From Vibrio crassostreae (GTDB lineage: Bacteria; Pseudomonadota; Gammaproteobacteria; Enterobacterales; Vibrionaceae), in NCBI RefSeq assembly GCF_024347415.1, contig NZ_AP025476.1:1054001-1118000 (forward strand): a DNA stretch of 64,000 nt, read 5' to 3'. Position numbers and translations under genes: made by a program. Positions within the stretch are counted from its first letter, which is position 1, and each line of letters opens with the position of its first letter. Of this stretch, positions 27,217 through 36,559 are shown one piece after another. Under the pieces are notes generated by a model. The model saw nothing but the letters and a program-made list of their open reading frames with translations. It ran no database searches and had not been told where the DNA came from.

Positions 27217-27297
27217 TAGACCTTGCAACGTATAGCGTGGTGGCATCTAATGTACTGATTCACTGTTTGTGTGTTTAGGTTTTGGTAAGGAGTTAGT

Positions 27298-28071
27298 TTG
27301 GCTAAGAAATATTATGTGGTTTGGAAAGGTCGCACACCGGGTATTTTTACTACTTGGAACGAGTGTAAATCGCAAGTCGATGGCTTCGCTGGTGCGAGAT
27401 ATAAATCGTTTCCAACATTAGGCGAGGCTGAGTCTGCTTTCGGTGGTAAAACGTCGTCTGTGTCAGGCTCTACAGCGACAAAGCCAAGCTCTGCGGGGAA
27501 GGCGACGAAAGCAAAGGTTCCGCCTCTTTCAGAGCAGCAAATCACTGATATGCCTTTTGATATCAAGATCTTTACTGATGGTGCTTGTGAGCCAAACCCT
27601 GGTGAAGCGGGGACGGGTTTAGCGGTATATCAAAACAACCAATTAACCGAATTATGGTATGGCTTGTATCAACCTGTTGGTACTAATAATACCGCTGAGT
27701 TACGTGGTCTTAAACAGGCTTTTTTGCTTGCGAAAGATAAGTTAAACGCAGGCCTCTCTGTGGCGATTTATTGTGACTCGAAATACTCGATAGACTGCAT
27801 TACTAAGTGGGCTACAGGTTGGGAGAAAAAGGGCTGGAGCAAGTCGGGAGGCGAGATCAAAAACCTCGATATTATTAAGCCTGCGTATGCTCTCTACCAA
27901 GAACTTGCTTCAAAAATCACCATCTACCACGTGAACGGACACGTTGGGATTGAAGGTAACGAATTGGCCGATAGAATGTCGATTGTGGCGATTTCATCGA
28001 AAGAGCAACAACTCGCTCAATATCGTGACATCGAAGATATTGAGTCTATTTTGGCATTGCGAGCAGGCTAG
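27298..28071 (+). CDS. Ribonuclease HI with N-terminal viroplasmin (hybrid-binding) domain
   Basis: Cleaves the RNA strand of RNA-DNA hybrids. The TTG start is supported by an AAGGAG ribosome-binding site 5 nt upstream and because the hybrid-binding domain starts right away (KKYYVVWKGRTPGIFTTW). This domain covers 2-48, a low-complexity Ser/Thr/Lys linker 50-80, and RNase H 88-235 with catalytic D94, E134, D160, D225 and H215. At 257 aa it is the two-domain form resembling eukaryotic RNase H1, distinct from the short bacterial RnhA. A terminator follows at 28144. Confidence 0.93.
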   Translation: MAKKYYVVWKGRTPGIFTTWNECKSQVDGFAGARYKSFPTLGEAESAFGGKTSSVSGSTATKPSSAGKATKAKVPPLSEQQITDMPFDIKIFTDGACEPNPGEAGTGLAVYQNNQLTELWYGLYQPVGTNNTAELRGLKQAFLLAKDKLNAGLSVAIYCDSKYSIDCITKWATGWEKKGWSKSGGEIKNLDIIKPAYALYQELASKITIYHVNGHVGIEGNELADRMSIVAISSKEQQLAQYRDIEDIESILALRAG

Positions 28072-28143
28072 CTAGGCTTCTTAATGAAAAGCTAATGAAA
28101 GTCACTGAAAGCATAAGTCGCCATCATTGGGCAGTGCTAAGTT

Positions 28144-28178
28144 GAGCGTTACATTTCAAATTGATGTAGCGCTCTTTT
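28144..28178 (+). terminator. Rho-independent terminator
   Basis: GAGCGTTACAT pairs with ATGTAGCGCTC (11 bp, one T-G) around a 9 nt loop and is followed by TTTT. It lies 73 bp after the RNase H gene and before the convergent glycosyltransferase. Confidence 0.75.
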
Positions 28179-28245
28179 GATCTTGTGGTGCTCAGTTTTC
28201 TTATGGTGCTTTGTTCTTGTGATGCTTAGCTGCCTGAGTTAATCC

Positions 28246-29394
28246 TTATTGAGCTGGGTTCTCTATCCAGCGAGATAATTGTTGAGCTTGTTTTATCGAA
28301 TTAAAACTGTCTTTCACTCTCTGACGTGCCTCCAATCCCATTGACGCTTTATCATTACTGCTCAACTGCGCAAAACGCTCAATCGCTTCTCTTAATTCCT
28401 CAACGTTCTTTTCGCTAACCACAAAACCTGTTTCAGGTGAGACGATCTCTTTGCATCCCATGATGTTGGTCGTGATGACAGGCGTACCAACGGCCATCGC
28501 TTCTTTTAAAACCAGTGGCCCGGTATCAACACACCCTGTTTCGGAAAAGCAGAAGGGCGCGATTAGGCTCTCATAGTTCGACAGTTTCTCTTTCACCCAT
28601 TCGTGAGACTTGGCACCAAGAAAGGTCACGTTTCGAGTGAGTCCTTGCTCTTTGACCTGCAATTTTAATTGTTGCTCTAAATCGCCAGTACCGATGATAT
28701 CGAGATGAATGTCGAGAGGTTCGGCAATCGGCGCTAGTGCATCAATAAGATGGTGGATGCCTTTCTGCTCCACTAATCGGCCAAGAAAAACAAAGCGAAG
28801 TTGCTTGGTTTCGGTTTTTGGGTTGAGTTGGAATTGTTTGGTATTAACTCCGCAGTGCAGGAGCTTAATGTTTCCTTTCGCCATGGTGTTGAAGTCAGCG
28901 AGCATGTCTTTACATACTGCAACCACAAAATCACTCGATGAAATCTTGTGTTCAATATCATAAGCAAACTCGTAAACATCATGGCCGTGAGCAACGAACG
29001 AACAGGTAATATTCAGCAGTTTTGCCGCGACGATGGCGTGAGCTGCAGTGTGCTGACAGAAATGCGCATGAACGTGTTCGACGTCGTTTTCCGCGAGTTG
29101 CAGCGCTAATTTAAAGCCATAAGCGAACAGTGACTTCTTGGGCATGCTGGTTTGCTTAGAAATAAATGAGACAGCCTTGATTAACCCTATCCAATTAATG
29201 TGGGTGACTTTACTCATCCGAACATCTTTACCTATCTCGACAATGTCGTAGTCGAACTGTTTTTCGCTGTTTTCAATTTTGAACGTCATTACACAAACAT
29301 CGTGCCCACAGGCTTTCACAGAGTCGACTTCTGTTTGAATGAAGGTCTCACTGAGTACAGGGTAGGTTGGCGCCACAAATGCTACTTTCTTCAT
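28246..29394 (-). CDS. Family 4 glycosyltransferase (GT-B)
   Basis: A 382-residue GT-B enzyme transferring a sugar from a nucleotide donor. The N-terminal part has the HVHAHFCQHTAAHAIVAAKL acceptor-side motif; the C-terminal Glycos_transf_1 domain shows VFLGRLVEQKGIHHLI and the donor-binding EAMAVGTPVITT with the preceding glutamate, usual for GT4. It lacks membrane helices. It is divergent from the GT2 gene and flippase, suggesting a small surface-polysaccharide locus. The acceptor and product are unknown. Confidence 0.88.
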   Translation of the reverse strand: MKKVAFVAPTYPVLSETFIQTEVDSVKACGHDVCVMTFKIENSEKQFDYDIVEIGKDVRMSKVTHINWIGLIKAVSFISKQTSMPKKSLFAYGFKLALQLAENDVEHVHAHFCQHTAAHAIVAAKLLNITCSFVAHGHDVYEFAYDIEHKISSSDFVVAVCKDMLADFNTMAKGNIKLLHCGVNTKQFQLNPKTETKQLRFVFLGRLVEQKGIHHLIDALAPIAEPLDIHLDIIGTGDLEQQLKLQVKEQGLTRNVTFLGAKSHEWVKEKLSNYESLIAPFCFSETGCVDTGPLVLKEAMAVGTPVITTNIMGCKEIVSPETGFVVSEKNVEELREAIERFAQLSSNDKASMGLEARQRVKDSFNSIKQAQQLSRWIENPAQ

Positions 29395-29710
29395 TCTTTG
29401 CTCCTCAAATCCATGTGATTAAAGCTATCAAGCCAAGGTAATAACCAATAAAGCAAGATACGAACCAAGATCAAATCGTAGCTTTGGCGGGCATTTCAAT
29501 GGTTTCCTGAAGGTTACCCACCCAGAAGTAGTCCGTTTTCTCAAATTGAAAATCAAATTGAGGTTGTAGGTTTTTTGACTGGTTGTGTTTTGTCGTCATT
29601 TTGGGAATGGGCACGTAGGAGACTGATCTAGAAGTGATTTTATCGCAAGGTGCTCTCGGCATAGAACATGCAACGTTAGCCATATAACGTATAAATCTGA
29701 GGGCGTCATT
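29395..29710. other. 316 bp divergent intergenic region
   Basis: It separates the two glycosyltransferase genes and must hold both promoters. I see no convincing gene, hairpin or repeat. A minus-strand frame over 29471-29800 overlaps the start of the GT2 gene and is treated as spurious. Confidence 0.5.
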
Positions 29711-30637
29711 ATGGCTAAAGTAAGTGTTGTTATTCCTACCTACAATTGTTTGGATTACCTGCCTAAGGCAATTGGTGGCGTGCTTAAGCAGACTCATCAA
29801 GACATAGAATTAATCATTATCGATGATAATAGTAATGATGGTACGTCGACTTACCTGGCGTCAATCCATGATGATCGTATCGTTAAGTTATCAACCTTGG
29901 GTGTCGGGGCTCCTCAAGCAAGAAACCTTGGTATCGAAAAGGCGACGGGTGAATTTATTGCGTTTTTAGATGCTGACGACTTTTGGTTTCCCGAAAAGGT
30001 GGAACGCCAGCTTGAATTTCATCAAAGATACCCTGATCTCGCGATGAGTTTTACCAATTACGAGCACCTTACGGAAGACTACCAAGTGATAGTCGATTGT
30101 TTTAGTTATTGGTCGCAGTTTCAAGATCAAGAAGAGTTGTTCATTAATATCGAGAACCCGCTAGAGTTCATCATTGAAAACAATGTGATTGGGACATCGA
30201 CGGTCATGGTGAGAGCGGATGTGTTTTCTCAAACAGGCAGTTTCAATGCTGATATTAAGTATGGGGAAGATTGGGAGCTGTGGCTTCGAATGAGTGAAAA
30301 CCATCAGATTGGTGCGTTGAACTCCGTGCAGGTTGGTTACTTGATGAGAGCGAGTTCCGTTACCCAAACTGAAAATCTTAAATTGAGAAATTTGCAGTCG
30401 ATAGAGACCATTCTTCAACATTACCAAAATGATAGTCAACGATGGAATCTACCCACTTCAAGTTTCAAAATAGCAAAGGCGAGAATACTGGAAGGCTACG
30501 CTGACTATTATCGGTGCTTACAAATAAACCGACTGGCCATCTCATACAGTATTCGTTCGTTGGTTTTGGCTCCGCAAAAACGAACGTTCCGACATCTACT
30601 TGGGGACTTTAAGAGTTTCCTAATGCCTGCATTGTAA
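29711..30637 (+). CDS. Family 2 glycosyltransferase (GT-A)
   Basis: A 308-residue GT-A enzyme. The N-terminal domain begins SVVIPTYNCLDYLPKAI, followed by ELIIIDDNSNDGT and the metal-binding FLDADD (about 92-97), then WELWLRM near 200 typical of GT2 catalytic base regions. It is 7 bp upstream of a polysaccharide flippase gene and probably adds a sugar to a lipid-linked precursor that the flippase exports. Confidence 0.9.
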   Translation: MAKVSVVIPTYNCLDYLPKAIGGVLKQTHQDIELIIIDDNSNDGTSTYLASIHDDRIVKLSTLGVGAPQARNLGIEKATGEFIAFLDADDFWFPEKVERQLEFHQRYPDLAMSFTNYEHLTEDYQVIVDCFSYWSQFQDQEELFINIENPLEFIIENNVIGTSTVMVRADVFSQTGSFNADIKYGEDWELWLRMSENHQIGALNSVQVGYLMRASSVTQTENLKLRNLQSIETILQHYQNDSQRWNLPTSSFKIAKARILEGYADYYRCLQINRLAISYSIRSLVLAPQKRTFRHLLGDFKSFLMPAL

Positions 30638-30644
30638 GGAATAG

Positions 30645-32090
30645 GTGTCTGCTATGGGGTCACTAAAACAGTCCGCCTATTACGCCATTGGCATTGTGAT
30701 GATGAAAGGGATATCACTCGTGATGGTCCCCTATATCACCCATAAGATGACGTTGGTTGAATACGGTTCTTTAGAAGCCATTGTCTTGTTGGCTGATATC
30801 GGGACGATCCTATTTAGCTTTGGGATTGTTGAGGCTATGTATCGATATGTTGGCGTCGCTGAGGGCGAAGAAAAGAGGAAATTGGTTTCTAACTGTTTCA
30901 CATTGAGTGTCTTAGTGTGTGTGTTAGGGGGGAGCTTAATTGCACTTAGCATGCCACTACTGTTATTGATGCTGCCCGTCGAGTTCCAACCCTATCAAAT
31001 TCTACTTCTGTTGATACCGACCATGCTCGATGGTGCGATTTCTATCCCGTTAACACTGATGCGAATGAATGCGATGGCAAAACGTTTTTGCATGCTCAAT
31101 GTCTTGAAGGCGAGTGTGCAAGCTGCAATGACGTTTGTGCTGCTTGAAGCGGGTTATGGCATCGATGGTGTACTAATATCTTCCGCTGTTTCGAGTGTGC
31201 TGCTGATGCTGTGTTTACTGCGTTATCAATGGCAGGAGATGGGCTCAATTGGCAGCCTCAAGTACTCCGCTAAGATCCTAAAATTTGGATTGCCCACGTT
31301 AGTCGGTGGTGCTTCGATTTACATGATTACAGGGCTAGACCGTTGGGTGATGGCGAGTTTCGTCGGCGTTGAAGAGCTTGCGATTTATGCGGTCAGCGGT
31401 AAGTTTGCGTTGATTCTAGGCTTACTGTTGCAGCCTTATGCACTTTGGTGGTTTCCGAACCGAGTCGCTATGCTTCAGCAGCTTGGCGGTAGTAAAATTT
31501 GTGCAGATAGAGCCTTAGTCGGCGTTAACCTTGCCATCGTGTTAGGGATCCTGATGATTCTAACCGTTCCTGGTTTCATCTCATTAATTTTGCCTAGCAG
31601 CTATCACTATGCTGGCACTCTCGTCGTGGCCTTGCTTGTGATTGGTGTTATCAAAAGCGCAGGCGATTACCTCAATTTAGGCTGCTTTAGTGGCGATTCA
31701 AGTCAATCACAAATGTGGATTCAAGGTGGCTGTGCGATCTTGGCTGCGATTGGCTACTTTGTTGTGGCACCGATTTATGGAGTGTGGGGTGTGGTGGTGG
31801 TGCTTTGTGGTACTTATATCGTGAGGCTGTCACTGCTCTATATCGTGAGCCAAAAGATGGAATATTTACCTTATGATCACCGTAAATGGATAGTCGCGGT
31901 GAGTATCGGTCTATTTGCGATTGTCAGTGATAGGGTTCTTGGTTGGGTGCTGGTTGATGTGCATGATTTTGTTTTAGGCAGTTTTGTGGCGATAGTGACG
32001 TTAGTTGTCTTCATTCGATACTCCATTATCCCGGTACCACAGCCGCTACTCGATAAGTTTATGTTAGGTAAGCATTCGCATGTGAGTTGA
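30645..32090 (+). CDS. Polysaccharide flippase, Wzx/MATE-like
   Basis: A 481-residue membrane protein with about 12-14 hydrophobic segments and the opening KQSAYYAIGIVMMKGISLVM, as in PST/Wzx lipid-linked oligosaccharide flippases of the MOP superfamily. Start GTG 30645 lies 4 nt from AAGGA; an ATG at 30654 is also possible but is 13 nt from it. It follows the GT2 gene closely. With the two glycosyltransferases it makes an unusually small cluster that lacks a polymerase. Confidence 0.88.
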   Translation: MSAMGSLKQSAYYAIGIVMMKGISLVMVPYITHKMTLVEYGSLEAIVLLADIGTILFSFGIVEAMYRYVGVAEGEEKRKLVSNCFTLSVLVCVLGGSLIALSMPLLLLMLPVEFQPYQILLLLIPTMLDGAISIPLTLMRMNAMAKRFCMLNVLKASVQAAMTFVLLEAGYGIDGVLISSAVSSVLLMLCLLRYQWQEMGSIGSLKYSAKILKFGLPTLVGGASIYMITGLDRWVMASFVGVEELAIYAVSGKFALILGLLLQPYALWWFPNRVAMLQQLGGSKICADRALVGVNLAIVLGILMILTVPGFISLILPSSYHYAGTLVVALLVIGVIKSAGDYLNLGCFSGDSSQSQMWIQGGCAILAAIGYFVVAPIYGVWGVVVVLCGTYIVRLSLLYIVSQKMEYLPYDHRKWIVAVSIGLFAIVSDRVLGWVLVDVHDFVLGSFVAIVTLVVFIRYSIIPVPQPLLDKFMLGKHSHVS

Positions 32091-32226
32091 ATTCATGTCA
32101 TCCCAAGTACAGCGGGTAATCGGCACTTATCTACATAATCATCTTCAACAATAAAACACTGTTCATAACGACTCGAATTAGATAGTATTTTTTAAATTCA
32201 GTGAATGCTAACCATGGAAAGATATT

Positions 32227-32559
32227 ATGAATAAGTGGATGCTGCTCTTGTCTCTGTTTTCAGCTGCCTCATACAGCGCCTCTGATTTTTCAAGTGAGGG
32301 TGTTACTGCTCCCGACTTCAATTCACAGGATTTCAAGCCGCCAGAAGTTTCTCAACAGGAACAACACAACATCGTTTGTGAAAGCGTAGTCTGCAATTCA
32401 ACATCTGTACGTCAGCCCGTTCCTGTTGTTGGAGAAGTGCCCGATAGAGAGCTTAACCAAACCATAGAAACTCTTGCGAGTGCCATTTATATAGTGGGTG
32501 AAATGGGGATTGCAGAAAACTTAGCGACACCAGAGTACGAGAAATTTTTTGAGAATTAG
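32227..32559 (+). CDS. Small secreted protein, unknown function
   Basis: A 110-residue protein with a signal peptide (about 1-18, MNKWMLLLSLFSAASYSA). The mature part is Asp-, Ser- and Glu-rich with a likely disordered start and one cysteine pair (CESVVC near 57-62). The last 45 residues form a predicted helix. It lies alone between the flippase and the LysE gene. No family recognised. Confidence 0.6.
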   Translation: MNKWMLLLSLFSAASYSASDFSSEGVTAPDFNSQDFKPPEVSQQEQHNIVCESVVCNSTSVRQPVPVVGEVPDRELNQTIETLASAIYIVGEMGIAENLATPEYEKFFEN

Positions 32560-32668
32560 TTGAAAGGATACGACAGTAGGATTGGTACTGGTTTTAATAG
32601 CTGCTATAAAAGGTCATATCTCATTTAATGATACGATAACCTTGGCATATTGAGACTAGGAAATACCA

Positions 32669-33283
32669 ATGGAAATATGGAAGTTGCTGCTGTTTATCCC
32701 GGCTTGCTTTGCGCTCAACATGACACCGGGCCCAAACAATTTGTTATCAATGAACAACGCCCGTTGTTACGGATTTCAGGCCGCCTTTATCGCTGGCTTA
32801 GGAAGAATCCTCGCTTTTTCTGGCATGATTGCTTTGGCTGCATCCGGTTTAGCTGTTGTGCTTTATACATCTGAAACTCTGTTTTTCCTTATCAAGCTAT
32901 TTGGCGCGATGTATCTGTTGTGGATCGCGTTCAATCTTTGGCGCTCACAAGCAAGTCCGGTCGCGGATATTGAACGAAATAAGAACTGGTTTGGTCTTGT
33001 TAAACAAGAGTTCGCACTGGCTGCTGGCAACCCCAAAGCGATACTTATCTTCACTGCATTCCTACCTCAATTTGTCGATGTTTCAGCGAACGTAAATACT
33101 CAATTCTTTGTTTTAGGCAGCACGTTCCTTGTATTAGAAATGCTCGCGATTTCCATCTATGCAGCCTTTGGTTTATATCTACGAAATTGGTTTTCAAAAC
33201 CTCAAATGGCCAAGCGTTTCAACAAAGCGTGCTCGGTTTTTCTTGCTCTATCCGGTGCTAATCTGTTGGTGAGTCGACAGTAG
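32669..33283 (+). CDS. LysE-family amino acid exporter
   Basis: A 204-residue inner-membrane protein with six hydrophobic segments. The TPGPNNLLSMNNARCYGF segment (about 19-36) is the LysE/RhtB signature, and GNPKAILIFTAFLPQFV near 124-140 is the second conserved loop. It exports an amino acid or related metabolite; the substrate cannot be told from sequence. It is 48 bp upstream of the GNAT gene. Confidence 0.92.
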   Translation: MEIWKLLLFIPACFALNMTPGPNNLLSMNNARCYGFQAAFIAGLGRILAFSGMIALAASGLAVVLYTSETLFFLIKLFGAMYLLWIAFNLWRSQASPVADIERNKNWFGLVKQEFALAAGNPKAILIFTAFLPQFVDVSANVNTQFFVLGSTFLVLEMLAISIYAAFGLYLRNWFSKPQMAKRFNKACSVFLALSGANLLVSRQ

Positions 33284-33331
33284 TTCTCATTTTGCTTGTC
33301 TAGTTTATCGTTAATCTTTTAAGGTCTGTCT

Positions 33332-33766
33332 ATGAATATTGTCTGTGCGGAAAAACAGGAACTGGCTGATATCTACCAGCTTGAACATGCTTTATTTGGC
33401 GATCACGCCTATCCGTTGTTTTTCTTTCGTCAGGCATTTGATTGCTGGGGGAAGGGCTTGCTGGTGGCGAAACAAGATTCGCAGGTTGCGGGCTATATAT
33501 TAATGACACCAACCGACAAACAAAAAGAGTATTGGGTTTTGTCACTGGCTGTTGATACTGCTTACCGAGGTATGGGGATTGGCCGTTCATTGATGCAACT
33601 GGCGATAGAAACCTTGCCACAAGGTTCCAAGCTTTTACTTACCGTTGATCCAAGTAACAGTTCGGCTTGTGAGCTGTATTTGTCGATGGGTTTTGTGACC
33701 ATCAAAGAAGAGAGTAATTATTTCGGAGACGATGAGCCTCGTCTGGTCATGCAGCTCATCATCTAG
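33332..33766 (+). CDS. GNAT-family N-acetyltransferase
   Basis: A 144-residue single-domain GNAT protein. The acetyl-CoA-binding motif A is LAVDTAYRGMGIGRSLMQLA (about 71-90, Q/RxxGxG/A), followed by the AsnSer-type motif B (VDPSNSSACELYLSMGF). Size and motif order resemble RimI-type protein or small-molecule acetyltransferases. It may share a transcript with the LysE gene. Confidence 0.88.
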   Translation: MNIVCAEKQELADIYQLEHALFGDHAYPLFFFRQAFDCWGKGLLVAKQDSQVAGYILMTPTDKQKEYWVLSLAVDTAYRGMGIGRSLMQLAIETLPQGSKLLLTVDPSNSSACELYLSMGFVTIKEESNYFGDDEPRLVMQLII

Positions 33767-33807
33767 TTCCCGCTTCATGTATCTGTTTAGATATAGGCAT
33801 CGCATGC

Positions 33808-34275
33808 TTAAGTTAGCATCACGATACCGTGCATCAATACCACGCTAGAGGTGAGCCGAGTTCTCATATCCAAGTAGCCATCTGGGTCTTGGCTCTGGTT
33901 CTCTTCTCTCATTGACCTTTCAGCTCGCCAAACCGCAATGTAGCCGATAATAAGAATCAGAGTGGTGAGAAACTCTTGCTGCTCACCGAGTAGCACCGCT
34001 AGCCAAGATGCCAACACAATAACATTGCTCAGAACTAGAGCCTTGTTGCTGGATTGGTTTTCGAAGTTCTCTATTCCATTGCCCCATAAGATGCCCGACA
34101 AAAAGCTCAAGATGACCACGCTGTAAGTGATGAAGAGTGTTTCCCCGCTCAAGCTTAAAAGTTGGCTGTCGGTGAGCGATAACAGCAGGCCGAATAAAAA
34201 GGGGATTAAACCCATATAACCGAGTTTGGCCATGGTGTTACGTGTTTGAGTTGTCCCCATGTAATCTGACTTCAT
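33808..34275 (-). CDS. DUF3429 membrane protein
   Basis: A 155-residue inner-membrane protein with four to five hydrophobic segments and the GYMGLIPFLFGLLL and SGILWGN motifs of DUF3429. Its start overlaps the glutathione peroxidase stop codon by 4 nt (ATGA), so it is translated as the second gene of that unit. Function unknown. Confidence 0.85.
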   Translation of the reverse strand: MKSDYMGTTQTRNTMAKLGYMGLIPFLFGLLLSLTDSQLLSLSGETLFITYSVVILSFLSGILWGNGIENFENQSSNKALVLSNVIVLASWLAVLLGEQQEFLTTLILIIGYIAVWRAERSMREENQSQDPDGYLDMRTRLTSSVVLMHGIVMLT

Positions 34276-34817
34276 AACTGCTGCTCGATAGCGGTTTTAA
34301 GGGTAGTACTGGTTGGCGATGTAGAACTCGGGAAGGTTGCGACCACTTTACCTTCTTTGCTGATCAAGAACTTATAGAAATTCCATTTAGGTTTGACGCC
34401 TGCTTGTTGTTGGATTTCGGCAAAGACTGGGTTTGCTTCTGGCCCTGAGATTGATGCACGCGCCATCATCGGAAAGGTGACGCCATAATCTAAGTAGCAG
34501 ATTTTAGCGGATTGCTCCTCGCTACCTCTGTCTTGGCGAAAATCATTACTTGGGAAACCAACAACCGTGAAGCCTTGGTCTTTATAGGTTTGATGGAGCT
34601 GCTCTAGTTGTTCGAACTGAGGAGTAAAACCGCACTGACTTGCCGTATTCACGATCAATAAAGTCTTACCTTGAAACTCTTCACACAGTTCAATTTCTTC
34701 GTTTGAGTTTAACAGCCTTTGTGTGCCATTAAGTATCTCTGGGCAGCTAGCTGCAAAAGCGACAGAGCTTGTTAGGCTGGTAATCAGTACGGTTGAGCAT
34801 AGTAGTGAACATTTCAT
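34272..34817 (-). CDS. Glutathione peroxidase family protein, exported
   Basis: A 181-residue thiol peroxidase of the GPx family that reduces hydroperoxides. A signal peptide (about 1-22, ending AFA) suggests a periplasmic form. The peroxidatic residue is C62 in NTASQCGFT, with the further conserved motifs PSNDF (Gln/Asn tetrad) and WNF near residue 148. A cysteine, not selenocysteine, is encoded. It is translationally coupled to the DUF3429 gene. Confidence 0.92.
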   Translation of the reverse strand: MKCSLLCSTVLITSLTSSVAFAASCPEILNGTQRLLNSNEEIELCEEFQGKTLLIVNTASQCGFTPQFEQLEQLHQTYKDQGFTVVGFPSNDFRQDRGSEEQSAKICYLDYGVTFPMMARASISGPEANPVFAEIQQQAGVKPKWNFYKFLISKEGKVVATFPSSTSPTSTTLKTAIEQQL

Positions 34818-34913
34818 ATGTTTGGCTCATTTTAGTTGGCGTAATGGTTATTACTCTTGAGCACGTTGAAATGATCACTTTGTGTCTTATTTACTGTCTA
34901 TTTCATTAGCGTT

Positions 34914-36257
34914 TTAACTATCGTTTTTAATTGTGCTTTTACTCTCTGGCATAAGGTATGGAGCGACCAAACGACTGATATTCACTTTCGCACCAAGGCG
35001 AGCCGCTAACAGATACATGCCACCAATTTTTCGGTGCAGGAACAGCGCATCGGCTGGTGGTGTGTGCCAATACTCTTGTTCCATGCTCAATATGGTGCCT
35101 GCTTCACGAAGCCTTTGTGCCAAACCACTGGCTCTGAAGTCGTAGTCTTCGTCAACCAACATCGGCTCACAGGCCATTGTTACGAGGTTTAAAATAGCTT
35201 GACGTTGATCGGAAAGAATCGTCTCGCTGAAGAATCCAATTTGCTCTAACGCTTGGTTGAGCCCTTGCTCATTGTTATTAATCACTGACGAAAAGGCTAA
35301 GCGATAACCTTCGCTGAAGCGGTCACTGTATTCACGTGTTGCTCCGAAATCTAACAAGCCAATTTGTCGGGTGTTTTCAACGTAAAGGTAGTTGGCGAAA
35401 TTGGGATCGGTTTGCACCATCTTAAAGTCGAACAACTCTCTGAATAGAAGCTCAAGCAAGCTGTGCATCACAAAGTCACGGGTGTCTTGGTCGTAACTTT
35501 CTATCTGTTCTATAGAGACGCCTTCGATGAAGTCCATGGCGAGCACGGATTCTGAAGAGACTTGCGGATGAATCTTAGGTACGACGAAGTGAGAGTGCTC
35601 TTTTAATGCATTGTGATAACGAGTTGCATAGCCAGCCTCTCGAGCGTAGTCCGCTTCATCATGGAGCTGTTTTTTTGCCTCTTCTAACAAGCCTTTGTAG
35701 TCGACCGACTTTGGTATCAAGCCAACAATGTTGAGCAGTGTGCCGACGTTGTCCACATCACTGTCGATGCTTTTTCGAATGCCTGGGTATTGGACTTTGA
35801 CGGCGAGTTTGTCCCCGGCATCGCTATAGGCTTGGTGAACTTGTCCGATAGACGCACTGGCAATCGGTTTAAAGTTGAAGGAAAGGAATTCGGTTTTCCA
35901 CTGGTGCCCAAGCGAGCTCTCTAAGACTTGATTGAGCTGCTTTGTTGGCAGTGGGTCAGCGTCGGAGCGCAGGCGAGAAAGAATGTCGGCTAATTCTGGC
36001 TCTAGAACATCGCCCGCATCCATTGATAGCATCTGCCCCAGCTTCATCGCAGCGCCACGTAGGTGCGCCAGTTGATCGGTCAGGCGAGCAATGTTCTGTG
36101 GCGTTAACAGTAAGTCTTTTGCTTTGGGTCTGTTGCCTTGTGCAAGCTGCTTGGTGCCTTCCGTTAGCACGTTGCCCGCGACCCTTGTCGCCAATGAGGC
36201 AAACTTACTGAATCTAGAAATTCGATGTGTGGGAAGGTTTCTCTCTTTTGCCGACAT
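34914..36257 (-). CDS. ABC1/AarF/UbiB-family atypical kinase
   Basis: A 447-residue member of the protein-kinase-like UbiB family. The family-specific KxGQ helix is seen as AMKLGQMLSMD (about 71-81), the modified nucleotide loop as ASIGQVH and the lysine in AVKVQYPG. Metal-binding motifs are DPNFANY near 285-291 and LLDFGA. Unlike UbiB of the ubiquinone operon it lacks a clear C-terminal membrane segment. ATPase activity on lipid-related substrates is the probable role. Confidence 0.9.
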   Translation of the reverse strand: MSAKERNLPTHRISRFSKFASLATRVAGNVLTEGTKQLAQGNRPKAKDLLLTPQNIARLTDQLAHLRGAAMKLGQMLSMDAGDVLEPELADILSRLRSDADPLPTKQLNQVLESSLGHQWKTEFLSFNFKPIASASIGQVHQAYSDAGDKLAVKVQYPGIRKSIDSDVDNVGTLLNIVGLIPKSVDYKGLLEEAKKQLHDEADYAREAGYATRYHNALKEHSHFVVPKIHPQVSSESVLAMDFIEGVSIEQIESYDQDTRDFVMHSLLELLFRELFDFKMVQTDPNFANYLYVENTRQIGLLDFGATREYSDRFSEGYRLAFSSVINNNEQGLNQALEQIGFFSETILSDQRQAILNLVTMACEPMLVDEDYDFRASGLAQRLREAGTILSMEQEYWHTPPADALFLHRKIGGMYLLAARLGAKVNISRLVAPYLMPESKSTIKNDS

Positions 36258-36456
36258 AAAGGTTCTCTCTGAGAATCAAGGTTGATACCAACCGTAGTAA
36301 ATAACTGTTCACCCTAGCTTTTTTCCTGCGCTATTTTTGATCACTTACTTACTGTGATTGGTATGACTACAAAGTTCTGCCAATCATTACACAACCGAAT
36401 GTTTTGTTGTGGTAACTTGTCTCGCGAAACAGTAAACAGAATTAAAAGGACAAAGC

Positions 36457-36552
36457 ATGAGATTTATTTGGTTGAAAGTGGCCGTTACGGTATTGGTATT
36501 CGCAGCTCTGTTTGGCATCGTTTACTACAAAGTCGCCAGCGGCATGTCTTAA
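36457..36552 (+). CDS. Tiny single-pass membrane protein
   Basis: A 31-codon frame with ATG preceded by AAAAGGA. The product MRFIWLKVAVTVLVFAALFG continues to a short polar tail, so most of it is one membrane helix with an N-in arginine/lysine-rich start. It fills an otherwise noncoding gap and ends 8 bp before the convergent DCC gene. The good ribosome-binding site and composition make it credible. Confidence 0.5.
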   Translation: MRFIWLKVAVTVLVFAALFGIVYYKVASGMS

Positions 36553-36559
36553 CTCAATC

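Noticed and set aside
29471..29800. Minus-strand open frame of 109 codons between the two glycosyltransferase genes
   Set aside because: It overlaps the start of the GT2 gene, has no recognisable protein features and no good ribosome-binding site.
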